From contig CM046873.1 of the NCBI GenBank assembly GCA_025617745.1, positions 33,055,101-33,119,100 on the forward strand: 64,000 nt of DNA, in the 5' to 3' direction. The notes under the pieces are model-generated. The model was given only the letters and a program-made list of their open reading frames with translations, was not told the DNA's origin and did no database searches. Of this stretch, positions 1-14,100 are shown one piece after another. The stretch comes from Heliocidaris erythrogramma. Lineage: Eukaryota; Echinodermata; Echinoidea; Camarodonta; Echinometridae. Every line of letters starts with the position of its first letter. Within the stretch, counting starts at the first letter, position 1. The position numbers and the translations under genes are program-made.

Positions 1-340
1 GTAAAAGGGGTTGTACACAACTTGTAGATCATGTCGGGTGTGGCAGTGGGAAGGTGCATTAAGAGTGGACATTATATTAACCTCCTGACATTTACTCTGG
101 GTTGGTAGTGTATATTTGTACAAGAACTGACCCACGGTCTTCTCATCATACCCTGTCATCTATATTTCATAGCGAGGGTCTCCGGAGAGTGCTCTCGATC
201 ATCATCATTCTTATTTTCATTAGATTTCTATTTTTTTCTCCTTGCTTCAGCATCATACTTTTCTTCTGTTGCTTTTTCTACTTTTTGTCATTATTATCAT
301 TTTTATTATTTTTAATGTTCCTACATGTTTAATTCATTAA

Positions 341-360
341 TCATCATCACCACCATCATT

Positions 361-397
<37 letters not shown>

Positions 398-541
398 GCA
401 TCAATAATTCCATCATTAACATTATCATCATCAACAACATCACTATTATCACTATTACCATAACTATCACCATCATCATCACAATCATTATCGTCATCAT
501 CGGCATCATCATCTTCATCATCGTCATCATGATCATCCTCA
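341..541. repeat. (TCA)n / ATC microsatellite
   Basis: About 200 bp of near-pure ATC triplets, purest at 356-400. Produces long false open frames on both strands (Ile/Ser or Asp/Met runs). Confidence 0.95.
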
Positions 542-1390
542 TTCAAAGCCTTTAGTTTAGGTGTACAAATAATCATTTACGTTTACGTCAGACTTAATGG
601 AAATCGATTCATTTATACAAGTGGTTGTACCTTTGAGAACTGACGGTCAAAAACAAATGTTTAAGAAGCAATACTAGTTTTTAAATTAGAATTTGTTGAT
701 TCATCTGGATTATATTGTACATGATTCAGCTGCTTTGTATTAATTCGTTGTAATAATAATAATAGTTTATATAATATAGTGCATAATACTTTTAAAAAGT
801 CTCTATGCGCCTATAACAAAACATATAAGTAAGCTAACAAAACAACTACAATTGTATAATTTCTATAAAATAATTACAATAGTATACATAGCAAAGTGTT
901 AAATGAAATATAATATTATCTTAGTAAGGGTACATAAGAAGCTACATGGTATATAGAAAGGTAAAGCATATAACGAGATTGAATTTAATTTAAGTCAGTA
1001 AAAAATGAAAAGTATCTTATTTTTAACATTGTATAATAGGCTACATAGAAATCATCGTTGTAACAGAAAAAGTTTCTATGATAAGGAAAATACTTTTAAT
1101 ATCTTAACACACTATGTTATTACATTATCATCATTATTATGAAATTAGTTTGATTAAGGTAAGGTAAACTGAAACAGATGTACTAAATTATTTTTCCTCG
1201 TTCTCATAAAAGTAGCCTTATGTTCACATTCACGCAGTAATTTTGGTCCCAGAATATTGACATATTCTTCAAAGCTGACTTCATCCATTGACAGCAGTCT
1301 TTCCTGAAGCCTTGTTCAAATGTGAGGCTCTAAATTGCTGAAAGAAACTGCAGTGCTGAAATGAAAGCTGATAAAGCGCTATGTGCTTCA

Positions 1391-1776
1391 CACTAGCTAC
1401 GTTCATACGGGACTTTTCGTTTTGAAAGTTTAAGTTAAAGATACTACGGCTCACTTCAACTACAAGGGTTCACATGGGCCCAAAACAACGTTGTTCTGAG
1501 ACTACAAGTCAAGCGTTAGTCATTTAACATGAGCAGAGAGGTCATCATTAGCAACGACATTGCTAAACTTAAAGTATGTTCTGTCCACACAGGCCATAAC
1601 TACGAGGAGGACTATCTGCTGCTTGTGGGGTTGGTTCTGTAACTACAAGTAAACTTTACGTTCGAAACTACGAGTCCGTTCATACGGTCTGAAACTATGA
1701 GATTACTACAAGATAAATTAAAGTTTTGAAACTACAAGCGAAACTTAAAGTTTAGCTCCCTTCGTGTGGACCTGAC
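1391..1776. repeat. dispersed repeat, family of 21.9-22.3 kb (empty-site copy)
   Basis: Begins GCTACGTTCATACGGGAC and ends TTTAGCTCCCTTCGTGTGG. Internal blocks (CAAAACAACG, GAGAGGTCATC, GTCCGTTCATACGGTCTGAAA) match 21885-22285 in the same order; a looser relative lies at 11018-11420. The TTAA at 1435-1438 is the uninterrupted equivalent of the MITE insertion at 21933. Confidence 0.75.
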
Positions 1777-2239
1777 TATTATCAGTTTTACACAGTGTCC
1801 ATTTTTACGTACAGGTATTGTTTCTTGACCCTAAAACATTGTCTCTTCCCTTTGCTTGAAAAGCAAAGTTTTGCTGCACTGGTAATTTGAGGTAGTTTAC
1901 CGTGTCAAATCTGAACAAGGCTTTTTGGTTAGGAAACCTTTCAGTTTCATTCTATGTTGCCACGGTAACGAACATGTCAGGCATTTTAATGATGGTGTTC
2001 TTTATTTTTGGACACGGTCATTATTGCTTCATGGCACGAAAGGTTAGCATCAGCAAATTGCATCAAAACCGAATGATATTTGAATTACTGAGCAGCATAC
2101 ATGAGCATTAATGCTTATAAACCTGTGTTCTTTTGTGTAAATTATATGCGTATTCCAGACTTCATATTTCTTTTTTTACACCTAACCTGAGGCTACACAG
2201 TGCAGTCAATGTACATGTTTATATTTAACTCTAAAAGCT

Positions 2240-2293
2240 ACATTAGCTGGACAGTTTTTGTCTTATTTCTATGCTCAACTGTCCAGCTAATGT
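2240..2293. repeat. hairpin, 17-bp arms
   Basis: ACATTAGCTGGACAGTT at 2240-2256 and its exact reverse complement at 2277-2293 enclose a 20-nt loop; a further half-copy GCTAATGTAGG follows at about 2313. Looks like a small foldback element. Confidence 0.7.
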
Positions 2294-2487
2294 CACCAAC
2301 GGTCCCGCTAATGTAGGTGGCGCTATTATGACGGAATAAACCGCATTGTTGTGTGTTCACCTAATGTACCCTTTAGTCATATATATATATATATGCTTGT
2401 ACAAGTCCACTATGTTCTAATGATTTAAAGCAATTGTCATAAATTTCTTTGTGTAACACAGTGATCATTATAATGGTGATAATGAAG

Positions 2488-2700
2488 GAACTTCATCCCT
2501 TTTTCAGACTTACACAGAATCCTGCGAAACTTTGCACAAGTTTAGTTGACATCCTGTAGATAATGCCTATGAATTTTCAAGGTCACAAGTTCTAACTCCT
2601 TTGTAAGAAATGAAAATCTTGGTTTTGTCGCAGAGGGAGTTATTCAAATGTCAATGCAATTATAATTGTAAGCTTTAAGGGCAATAGATACAAAAGACAA
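2488..2700. repeat. dispersed repeat, second copy at 50612-50830
   Basis: CTTCATCCCTTTTTCAGAC, GTAAGAAATGAAAATCTTG and GTCGCAGAGGGAG blocks recur in the same order and orientation in the 50612-50830 intron. No clear ends seen. Confidence 0.7.
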
Positions 2701-3047
2701 AATATGTGATTGTAAAGTGTGTGGAGCCTAAAAATGCAGAGCTTGTACATGATTAGGCTCCTGCTGTGTAGCTCTATTTTTAGCTTATTCATTACATGTG
2801 AGTTGACATAGACAATCAATTTTCTATCTATATCATCATCCCCAAATTTTGTGGATTAAATTTGGGCAATATTTTTACCGTTTATTTGTGTATGACCTGG
2901 TAAAGATGATTTTTTTTTAAAATAAAACCGCTATTGTAGTATGAAATTTATTTGATTTAGATTGAGCAACACTTTATTGGCTGGAATCCAGTCAAAGACA
3001 AATTTTAATTTTGTACTCCCTGTGTGTAGAAGTGTTTCAAACCCCAA

Positions 3048-3087
3048 TGTTACAAACCCCCAATGAAAGCATTGGGGGTTTGTAACA
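3048..3087. repeat. perfect compact hairpin, 18-bp arms, 4-nt loop
   Basis: TGTTACAAACCCCCAATG, loop AAAG, then the exact reverse complement. No mismatch in the stem. Confidence 0.85.
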
Positions 3088-3533
3088 TAGAATAATGGTT
3101 GTGCAACTTCGATGAGGTGTATTGATGGTATATGTATCAAATGACCCCTCATTCATACTAGCAAAATATAGTTTTGCTGTATGAAAACTGTATGGCTAAA
3201 CGATCCTTTTTTGTGTGTGTGAACTTTTTATAAGAATAATATGGATTTAAGCATCAATTTCAAACAAAACCTCTACAGAAAATCAGGTGTTTGCCCAGGT
3301 TGTAAACATCATATCATACGAAAACTATATAAGCGGATGGGGCTAGATATAAGTGCACGCTGATGTGACATCATGGATAGCAGCAGATTTGTATATTCAA
3401 GGAATGCCCATGACTAAAGCTGACACTAAACATGATATTTTTATGTAGCCCGATATTCCCCAAACTAGATTTTTGATGCGATGTTTCTTCATGTCACATT
3501 TTTCTCATGTGTGTACATACTACTTTCATTATC

Positions 3534-3723
3534 CAGTCAAACCTGCTTTAGCGACCATCTGTATAGAAAGACCACCTGTCTACAAAGACCACAATTTTTG
3601 TTTCCCTTGAAAAATCTTTCTCATTGAAATGTGTATTAAATGAGCCTGTACATAAAGACCACCTGCTCATAAAGACCACTTTTCTTGTATCCCTTGAGCG
3701 GTCTTTATATACAGGTTTCACTG
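3534..3723. mobile_element. MITE with CAGT...ACTG ends (pogo/Tigger-like)
   Basis: Starts CAGTCAAACCTGC, ends GCAGGTTT-like CAGGTTTCACTG, flanked by T/A. The inside is repeats of AAAGACCACCTG. Close copies at 36769-36958 and 37696-37786. CAGT termini at TA targets are usual for pogo-like elements; the superfamily is inference. Confidence 0.65.
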
Positions 3724-4140
3724 TACTATGATTCTTTATATGATCGTTGATATGATTTGTATTTGATTACAAATAACAATATATGATACGTTATGATGAT
3801 ACAATTACAAGATGAAAACGTTACACAAAGTGATTATGACGAAAAAACAACAACAAACAAACAAAAAATAGTCAAAATGGAACCAGCAAATAGCGCAAGT
3901 GGTAGTCATGTTATGTTTTTTATAACAGAATACTGTATATAATTCATTCGTGTGAATGTTCTGTTAGAAGAAAGCGACGGAGGGCTCTTGATCTCTGAAG
4001 TGTGTTTGATAAAGAGACGTCCATCTATCTTGGCTGCTTGTACCAACACAGAATTGTCACGCGTTTTAATAAACACGAAAAAGTGAAGGGGTCGTCGTTT
4101 GAAAAGGTTAAAGCCGTCTAGGTTTGTAAACATTAGATAA

Positions 4141-4745
4141 GGGTTGTTGGGATGTGGTAAGGGTAATGCCAAAAGAGACATGTATAGATGTGTTCGACCA
4201 AGAGGATGGTGAGTGATGTGGTAGGAGATGCAGACAAAAGAACAAGGGAGAAAAGTTATATATATATATAGAAAGAAAGAAACTTGAAAGAGAGAGGAGA
4301 GAAAGAAGCGGGGATGGAATGATGTGGTATGTATAATGTGGAAGGAGACATGTATGGATGTCTTGAACGAAGAGGGTGAGTGATATGGTAGAAGATGCAG
4401 AAAAAAGACGCAAGGAAGAGAAGAGAGAGAGAGAGAGAAAAAAAGGAAAGAGAGAGATGTGTGTATGTGATGTGTTAGATCGAGAGGGTGAATGTTAGGA
4501 GATTCAGGAAGAGAGAGAGAGAGAGGTAAAAGATTGAAGAAGAGAAAGAAGTGGGGATGGAAAGATGTGGTATGTATAATGTGGAAGGAGACATGTATGG
4601 ATGTGTTAGACCGAGAGGGTGAGTGATATGGTAGAAGATGCAGAAAAAAAGAGCAAGGAAGAGAAGAGAGAAAGATAAGAGGAAAGAGAGAGAGAGAGAG
4701 AGAGTAGAAGGGAGAGGGGGAGGGAGGGAGCTAGAGAAAGGGAGC
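4141..4745. repeat. GA-rich minisatellite, about three long units
   Basis: A block with GATGTGGTATGTATAATGTG, GAGACATGTATGGATGT and GAGGGTGAGTGATATGGTAG occurs near 4150 (diverged), 4312 and 4555, separated by GAGA runs. Source of several low-complexity open frames on the minus strand. Confidence 0.8.
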
Positions 4746-5033
4746 ATAGGGAGTGAAATTTAGTATAAAAAAAAAGTGCGGCTCTGAGATTTTGCATTTA
4801 GGGTGTTATCGATTTCTTGGTAATTTATGGAATACAGTTCAACTTTGAGTTTGACCATTAAGGATGTGTTATTTTCTTGGGGGAGGGGGGGGGGGGTTCT
4901 TTGAACATTTAAGATGTGGTCAATTTCCACGATGGGGGCTCAGTTGGGACACTGAGTTTGACATGTATCCTTATTCCTCTACCTTTTCTTCCCACGCCCT
5001 GATCCCGTTTTGTTCCCCGCTCTACTGGTGCAG

Positions 5034-5160
5034 GAAATATTTCTGGTGGTTTTCTTCAGCTGCGAGTACGTGGTTCGTCTCTGGTCGGCAGGCTGCAGGC
5101 AGCAATACCAAGGACTCAGAGGGCGCCTTAGATTCGCAAGAAAACCAATTCTTATTATAG
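5034..5160 (+). CDS. KCNQ1: KCNQ1 exon: S2 end and S2-S3 linker
   Basis: 127 bp, acceptor CAG at 5031-5033, donor GTGAGT at 5161, phase 0 in and 1 out. Translates as [20 protein letters not shown] followed by a basic linker ending [10 protein letters not shown] and ILII; the last base completes an Asp codon with the next exon. Typical KCNQ proteins read [20 protein letters not shown] here, so identity is clear. An ATG-started open frame at 4864-5160 overlaps this exon in the wrong frame and should be ignored. The preceding S1-S2 exon (about 91 bp in relatives) could not be found upstream in the window. Confidence 0.95.
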
Positions 5161-8100
5161 GTGAGTCACTTGCTTCTTAACTCATATTTAGTCTTTGTTC
5201 GCATATCGTCTGTTTGGAGCCAGAAGGGCGTTAACTCATATACTTTAACACAGAGTTAATCCCCTACTGGCTCTCAATGGAAGATATGACATAGGAAACA
5301 GACTTAATAAAATAAAAAACAAAAACGGCAATTCAAAATAAATTGATGCAAGCGTAGTATGCTACAGATTTCTGCATCTAATAACACACAAAATAGCTAG
5401 TACATTTGTTAATTTACTCGCAGCTTCTATTTTTCTTCACCCCGTAAAGTGGTCTTATTTTTCCGTAACAGATTTTTAGTCCGTTTTCTGTGTTATTTGT
5501 GAACAAACATTAACCCCTACCATGCCGTGGACGGCAAATCCCGCCCAAAAATTTGAGTGTTGAACATTTCGTTTAGGCTCAGAATGGCTTGAAAATTCTT
5601 CCTCATACAGAAACCTGTGCCTTCAATATAATGTTTATTCCTATGCAACATATCTTTGCCCAGTTTGCTGTAGAAAAAACTCATTTGAAATTTAATATTT
5701 AACTCTTGAAAGTTCATTTTTGGCAATTTCTCAAAAATCTGGTAGCATGGAAGGGGTTAAGGCTTCATACCTGAGTCACACTGCCAATCCGACCGATTCT
5801 TTGCCATTTGGCGTAACGTAACTGTTTGTTTGGCCTGGGCCCCGTTTCATAAAACTTATCAATAACAACAGCCACATATCTATGACAAATTTGCTCTCAG
5901 CCAATCAGATGCAAGCATTTCAGTAGCTTATAACTGTTATTGTAACTTGTTATAGATATCAAGTTTCATGAAACAGGGCCCTGGTTTTCATAAAACTTGT
6001 TGTCAATAACAATTAACAAATTTGCTCTCAGCCAATCAGATACAAGTACTTCAGTAGCTTATATCAGTTATTGCAACTTGTTATTGATAACAAGTTTTGT
6101 GAAACAGGGTTCTGTGATGGAAGAGTATTTCAAGAGAAACTGGTTTATGAAATGTAATTGTGATTTTTTGTTAAAAACTAGGCAGTAGATTTTTTTGATC
6201 TACAAAATGTAACCGTACTAAAATGAAAACTTGCTGGAAATGATATTCAATGAAACCAACTATTCAATTGCTTTAACCATGGATGATTTTCTTTGAATTT
6301 CAAAAGATACTTAATTTTATTATGCAGTTTGAATTTTCTTCAAATCCTTCATTTATTTGCAGTATTGAACATTCTATGTATTAAAGTTTGGGTTCAATAT
6401 AAGACATTTTCCCCCTGTTATTACCAGAACCAAGATTGCCATTATTTTTTTTTTGCAGTAATGTATTTTTTGATAATTTTGGTGTAGGAATATGATACAA
6501 AATAGATTTTAAAACTAGTGTATGAAAAAGATTATGCATATTTTATTTGATCTATTTCCTCTTAATCTTATTAAAGAACCCAAAAAACCATACTATAAAA
6601 TGGCAATTGTGTAATCTTATTAGCGTAACGTGAATGCCAAACATTTTAAATCATGATAGAGGCTATGACACAAAAAATAGCCAAATATAATTTTGCAGCC
6701 AGAAACTTTCGTGAATTGTAATAATATTATGTTGTTTCAATTGTGATTTGATTAATTTGCAGCATGAAATTTTCGCGAATCTGGACCACTCCCGGATTGC
6801 AAAAGTTTCATGCACGTGAAAATTTATGTTTTTACAGTACTCCGAAGGTTCGTAATTCTGAAAAGTTATGTAGGGCTCTATTGCATTTTCAGAATTATGA
6901 ACCCATTTTCGTTTTCGTAATTATAAACCTTATTTCATTTTTGAAATTACAAAGTTTCGGAATAATGAACCTTCAGAGTAATGCATCAAATGTTCAGAAT
7001 TATGAACCCTATTTCATTTTCGCAATTATGAACCCTCTGCTAAGGGGAAATTTGTGTTTCTGAACAACAAACCTTCAGAATCATGAACCTTTGGAAAAAA
7101 CAAACCTTTGGAAAAACGAGTATCCCCATTACATCTCTAGATGCAAACCTATTTTAGTTAATACCCTTCTGGGTTTTAATAGACCTTTCTTTTTGTAGTC
7201 TCGAACATTTGACATAAATTTGGTTAGATATTTTACAAGTGTTGATCCTCATTGCCAGAATTAGAGCCCACAAACTCTTTTAAAAGCTGATGTTGTGTCA
7301 TAGCATTATCCAGGGTAAACGGCTGTCGGGAATCAGGTGAATTAAATTGGAAGGTAGAGTTGGTGGAAAAACGTGAAAATTAGTTCAAGATCCAACGTTA
7401 TTCTCCATTGTTAGGCTACAACAAGATTTGACCTGCTACACTTGTCGGTGAAATTAATTGACAAATTTGATGGCTGAATCATGGAAAGATGACAGTTGTG
7501 AGAGAGATAGAGAGAAATAGAGAGAGAGAGAGAGAGAATCTCCTTTCAGAATAATTACAATAATGGGAGTGATTATCTTGCACAAAAAAAAAATGCCAAG
7601 GTCGTTTCCTCCCTTGATTAATAGTTGATATTTGCCTAATGACGATTGGCTGTCATCCGCCATGCGAATAGATTTTGATATGTCACTTTGCATGGCCAGT
7701 TGAAATTTGTCTTTGGGTACTTTTCATTAATGTAGTCTTATGTTAAAGAGCAGCATTGAAATACCAAATATTTTGGTTCAAGCTTATGTTATGACAGCAG
7801 ACTTATCTCTTTTCTGTCACTTAAAAATAAAGTTGAGTTCTGGTCATGCAGCTACATTCGGAAAGGAACTGTCTGGAAGCATTTGTGAAATGTTGATTAT
7901 GTAGTAGGTAAGAATTGGTGTATGCTGCAAGGTTTTAGATTCACCAAAATGAGAAGAAATTGACGCAATCTTGCTGAGAGTCACATGCACTGCTATACAC
8001 ACACACATGTGACGTGAAAGTTTAGCCCGAACATTTCAGCTGTTTCTCGTCATATTTTGAATATGAGGGCATTAATTAAAGAGCAATATATCCTTTTCAG

Positions 8101-11100
8101 GGGGATATTTCTTCAATGATGCTTTTCCAAACAGACATAAAGAGATTAACAAATATCACTAATTATTTTCACCTTTCCCAGAACTCAACCTTCTCTATAA
8201 TTAAGTCTGTCATGTTTGTTTACATTGTCATGTCATTTGATTTCATTTATTTACTGATCCTGTGTATTAGATTCAACATGGAAAACTGTTTTGCTCATCA
8301 ATGTACAATACCCAGCTCACATAGTTTGTGAAATATATATACCGGTAATAACATCAACATCAATCATTTGGATTAGATAAAATGAAGAGTTCAATTATCA
8401 CATTGTATTAGATATCAGATATGTCACCAGGAAAACTGGTCTTACACTTGTCAGTTTAGTGTAATTAAAAGAGTTGCATTTTATATGGGAATGGTATTTA
8501 AATAAAAATTTTCTACTCCCTTACTGCATACCAAGCAAACTTCTTATTTTATGTAGTGTATTTGTATGGAATGTCACTGTACTTTAGTAGAGCTAAACAA
8601 TTTAAGGCACAACAATGTGCATTATTGGTAAGAATAAACAACTTATGATATTGTATGTCGCATGCTTGATGGTGCTTGCGGAGGGTAAATGAGTGCCTCC
8701 AGGGCCGTATGGCAAAACCCCCCCAAAACACAACAACAAAATAGAACAAAGCAAAGACAAAATAAGACCAACAAAAAAATTCCTTCCCTATAAAAAACAA
8801 ACAAGAAAGAACAAAACAAAACAAAACAAAACAAAAACGAAAAAAAAGTCAAAACAATAATGATTGTAATCACTGTTTTTAATCGATATGTTTTCACTTG
8901 CTGATTTAGATTAATTTTACTATCTTTATTTGAGTCACTGATAAAATGCCCTGACCTTTGTAACCCTCAAAGCTCTTCCCGAAGTTACAGCATTGCTATA
9001 GCAAAGGCTTGAATATACAATATCCAGCATTCTATACCCCAAATTGAAAAGCAGGTTCAATGTTTTTGAACTAATAGTTTCTTGGCATATGCAGGTTGCT
9101 TGTTATAATTTTCTGCCCTACTGCTTGGTTTGCCATTGTGGTATCATTTTGTTGAGAGCTATAAGGACATTAACTCCTATACTTTAACACAGAGTGAACA
9201 CCCTTCTTGCTCTCAACAGACCCTACGGTGTAAGTTAGTGACCCTCCCTATGACACTATTCTGGAATCTGATGGTGTAAAAATTGACGCAGGTGTTACAG
9301 TCCCGACCCTCCCATCTAGCACAATGGCTAGTCTTTATCACCAGGCTGCATCGTTTCAGACTCCAGGGAAGTGTTTCATCAAGCGTTTTGTCAGTGATTT
9401 TTACCGACAATTGTTATAAGCTACTGAAATTCTTGCATCTGATTGGCTGAGAGCAAATTTGTCTGTAAAAATCACTGATAAAACGCTTGATGAAATGCTC
9501 CCCAAGTTGAAGTTCAAATGCTGCTGGATATTTTATGTTAGATTATTTTGAATGACACCAAATGAACTGATGATAGTACAACAGTGGAAGGATTTGCTTG
9601 TTTGCAAGGGAGAATTTGGGAGACTATACAATCATGTACATGTATATGTATATTATGGATATTGCCAAATGTAACATCTGTATGCTATTTCTTTCAATAG
9701 AATAGATACACATACATTTAGGTATATTCATTGCAGTGAAAATCATTCTAAATAACAGGAGAAATGGATTTGGACCAACTCACAAAGTGTCTTAATGCAT
9801 TTAGTGCCATTTGTTTTAATGAATCAAGAGGTATGATAAAACTTCCTGTTCTGTTGAAGTGCAAATCATTGACTTTAACATTATAGTTCCTGAAACATTT
9901 TACCATTCTGTCAAAGTCTTTCCAATGTTGGGGTAATATTTTAGCTCTTGTAATAATAGGAAATTACTTCCAAATGCAAACAAATTTAGAATGAATAATT
10001 CTAACTACAAATAAATGATATCTGCCAAACTATTTGGGCAGAAAAGGTAAAATAACTACATGTAAGTAATAAGCAAAAGAAAAATCAGGAAATTGAGCTA
10101 GTCGTCACTGCCCACATGCCGACTAGTCACATGTGGTCACATACTGAGCTTTAGGCTTTCATTGAACATGATTTTCAGCAAATTCTTGAATTTATTTATA
10201 TCTTGCTGGTCAAAACAACCCATCTACAGCATTATAAACAAGTCGAAATTGATTTAAACCAGTTACTCTAGAAATGCAATTCCATTAGAACTTGAGATTA
10301 GCTTTAATTATTTGGACTGGCATTGGCTGAAGACTATTCCTCGTTTGAGTAGGCGATGTTATAGTGGGTAGGATGGAGGATTGTACTTGCGAAGAAAAAA
10401 GATAAACAGGGTAGGAAAGTGATTTAGCTCCATAGAGTTCCAAAAGAGATCTGGAAAACTCAAAAGAGCAATGGGGAAAAAAATATCATACAAATTTCTT
10501 GTATTCCTTCCTTGCTGTCAGCGCAAAATACTCGTGATATTTAGCAAGACAAGTTTTCAAGTTAAGTGATTTATATATTGCTGATCTTAATACAAACTTT
10601 ATTGTATGATATTAACATGAATTTCTTACAAAATCACACTCGGGGCTTCAAAATTGGATGGTGCAATTCACATCATTGTTTTATCTCATAGGACACCAGC
10701 CAGTTCTTCCTGCGGACACCTGCCTCTTGTCATTTAATAAAAACACCTGAACATGCAATAAAACAACACATGTTACACTTTGTAGTCATCATAACTACAT
10801 TAGTGTCAAATATTACAAATTCTTGTCTCCTAATTGCCCTGTTGTATCAAAATCAATATGATGGGTGTGAGCTTTTCCTCCTTTTTCTCTCAATGTGAGC
10901 ATCTGTCATTTTTTTCCACACGAATATCAAATGTTATTTAATAGCGTGACATAAAGAGTTAACTATCTTTTGGGATAGAGATATCTCCTTTCTGCATACC
11001 TTTGAATTAACAGACACTAGCTAGGTTCGCACGGGACTGTCATAGTTTTAAACTTTACGTCAGCACAACTTCAAACTTTTAAACATCGACCCAGTAAGAA

Positions 11101-14100
11101 CAGTACCGGTTCACACAGCATTGAAACAACAAGTTCTTGAAGTTTTAAATTGTAAGCGGTAGCAAGCAGTTATTGAGGTCATTCGTAACAACAAGCTGGC
11201 GAACCTCCAAGTTAATTGTGTCTGCACAGCACATAACTTCAAGTGAGGAGCTGCCCTCCCCCCCCCCCCCCCACTGCTGCTCATAATTTTTGCGTTAATC
11301 ATTTCATAAGAACACTTGTGGTTTTCAAAACCACCAGTGGTTCCTCATTTTTCTTAACTATACTAGTAATCTCAAAGTTTAAAACCATATGTACTAAACC
11401 TACAGTTTATACAGACTGTCGTGCGAATCCAGGTAATACTTTGTAGTTCAGTGTGTATTCTGGAAAAGTGGTACTCTATTAATTAATCATTCAGCAAATT
11501 AGGTGTCAATTTTCCTGGAAAATATACCAAGCTAGGTGTTTATTATACATGTAATTGTCTACTGATGAGGTGCCATTGTTTTTAATGGCTCGTTATTTTT
11601 ATGGAGGAAACAAAAACCAATTAAGCTTTGGTGATGCAAAATATATAATGTATACTAGAAATTTACTAATTATCAATATCACACACTGTTAAGACTGACA
11701 GCTTGTGTCTTTATGCTTAATAACCCGCGCAATACTATTCTTGGGTTGGGATCTATGGAAAATGTGTATTATTCCAAATTCAAGTTATAACCAATGGGTT
11801 ATGTTTGTTGTTGCAAGGAAATATGTTTATAATGGACTTGTCTCTGAGAGACGAGTAGAAAGAGGGAGAGATAGATTGAAAGAGAGGGAGGGGAGAGAAG
11901 GGGAGGGGAGTGTGTGTGAGAGAGGGGAGGGGGACATATCGAGGAGTAGAGAGATGAGGGAGAGAGAGAGAGGGAGGAGGAGAGAGGGATGGGTGAAGGA
12001 GAGACAGGAAGAGGTGGAGGGGGGGGGGGGGAGAAAATGGGGAGAAATAAAGCAATTGAGAGAAATTGAGAGGGAAAGGGGAGATATAGGGAGAGAGAGA
12101 GAAAGGGAAAGAGCGAGAGAGAGAGAGAGAGGATAGATAGAGAGAGAGATGGAGATGGAGATAGAGAGTGAGATAGATCGAAAGAGAAGGTGAAAAGCAG
12201 AATGATTTAAGAATGAATCATGAAGTTCTTCTAAGGTTCTTAAAGTGTACCTGAATGTCTGAACCACTGTGAGCATACTTGAAAAGTTAATTATTGAACC
12301 AGTTGGAAAGGGGAATTTTTTTAACTCCCCGTTCTAGAAAATGTTCTCAATTGTTGAAATGTTTAACCCCTTCATTGCTGTGGGCGGTGTAGTCTGCTAA
12401 AGAATGTTAATGTTGTTCTTCATGTTTGGACTGAGAACATTTATATCTACAGTTAACTCTGCATGACTCAAAGTTGCCTAAGTCGAACTTTCCCTAAATC
12501 AAATTAATTTTTTGAACAAACTATGAAAAACATGTGTTATTTACATTTCCTAACTCACATTTTGCATAAGTGGAACAATTTTTTGTGGTCCCAACAGATT
12601 CTACTTTAATATGCAAAATTAACTGTAGATATTCTTTCTTGAAAGAGAAGCAAGTACATTCTCAAGGAAGGTGTTTTACACTGTAAAATAATGTTGGATG
12701 GAAAATATCCAACATGAGGGCATATGATTGCCCAGCTTTTGGGCAATTTATTTTGCCAAATTGGTGCACTAATGCTTTCCCGAATACCCATGTCTATTTG
12801 CTCACAATTTGAGCCAAAATTAGCTGAGTTGGGCAAATAGTTGCCCAAACATGTTGGGCAAATTTTTACCATTTCTTTTTTTGTTGTTGCAGTGTATAGG
12901 CCTACATGTATTGCAATGAAACAATAATTTAAACTTAGCATTTAACTCTAGAAATTTATATAATGGGAAAAGGACACAGTCTTAGAGTTGAGATATAACA
13001 CAGGGAAAACGAGGCAAGGAGATTACCTTTAATTTCAAAATTGATGATTCCTTAGATTTTATTACACACTATGACACTGTCGTAGAGCCAGCAATTAGAA
13101 ATCTTATGATGATCTTTCATTAAGCAGGGTTTTCAGATGGTTGATATCTGTATTTGAAAATTTGTTTAAACACAGTGGTGCTGATAAAAACATCACATTT
13201 GCTTATTAACTTCATTTTTAAAAAATTGATTATCCCTACATTTCATTGCATACCATCACTTGTAGTAGTAGGAACAATTACCGATCTTATCTTAGTATTG
13301 TTTTTCAATAAAACTCAGATAAATGTAATCGTTGTCTGTATACATGTATTGCAAGTTATCAATATATCTGTCTATTTTTTAATTAACTTAAAACAATTCT
13401 AGGAAACTTTGTTTCCTAATTAGCTAGATACCAAAAAGATACCAAACAGCAAGTTTCATTCTAATCTTATTGTACAATCTGATATTCTTTGAAAAGTAAT
13501 ATCACTCGAAACCTTCACACCTGCCGGTATATATCTGTCTTCATCCGAGCAGTTTGATAAAGAGAATCAGCTAATTAATTTCAGCTGTTATCACAGGATT
13601 GTTTCAAAGCGTAGACTTTGCTACGTATCTTTATATACAGAGAGATGTGCATTTACAATGTCATAATGTTACAACATGATGTAGGAGATAGAGAAAAAAA
13701 AATCAGCAAATTAATTTGAACTGATAGTCTCTCCTGTGAATGATGGTTGCTTCTGGAAACATCTTCAAGATGCTGAAAGCATGATGAAAGCAAGTTACGA
13801 CAAGCTTAACCCCTACCATGCCGTGGGTGGCAAATCCCGCCCAAAATTTTGAGTGTTGAACAGTTTGTTTAGGCTCAGAATGGCTTGAAAATATGTCCTC
13901 AAACAGAAACTTTTGCTGTCAATATAATGTGTATTCCTATGCAATATATCTTTGCCCAGTTTGCTCAAGACAAGAAAAAAATGCATTTTTAAAAATTCCT
14001 TTCATTACAAAATTACAGTGATTTGTACAGAATATGTATTGAAACTTTGCAACAAATTGGAGGATTATGTTGTTAATATGAGGTCTGGTGTTTTTGAGCT

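Noticed and set aside
4475-4797. Minus-strand Ser/Leu/Phe-rich frames
   Set aside because: Complement of the GA-rich minisatellite.
1-5033. Search for the upstream KCNQ1 exon (S1-S2, about 91 bp)
   Set aside because: No stretch matching the FLIVLVCLIFSVLSTI or ATGTLFWM type with splice sites was seen; it probably lies outside the window.
4864-5160. 98-residue ATG-started open frame over the first visible exon
   Set aside because: It is in the wrong frame; the correct frame from 5034 gives the KCNQ S2-S3 sequence with a good acceptor and donor.
9276-9365. tRNA-like SINE on the minus strand
   Set aside because: Only a vague GCTAGATGGGAGGGTCGGGA phrase; no convincing A or B box.
11705-12276. 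143- and 149-residue open frames on opposite strands
   Set aside because: Both derive from one GA-rich tract and have no family features.
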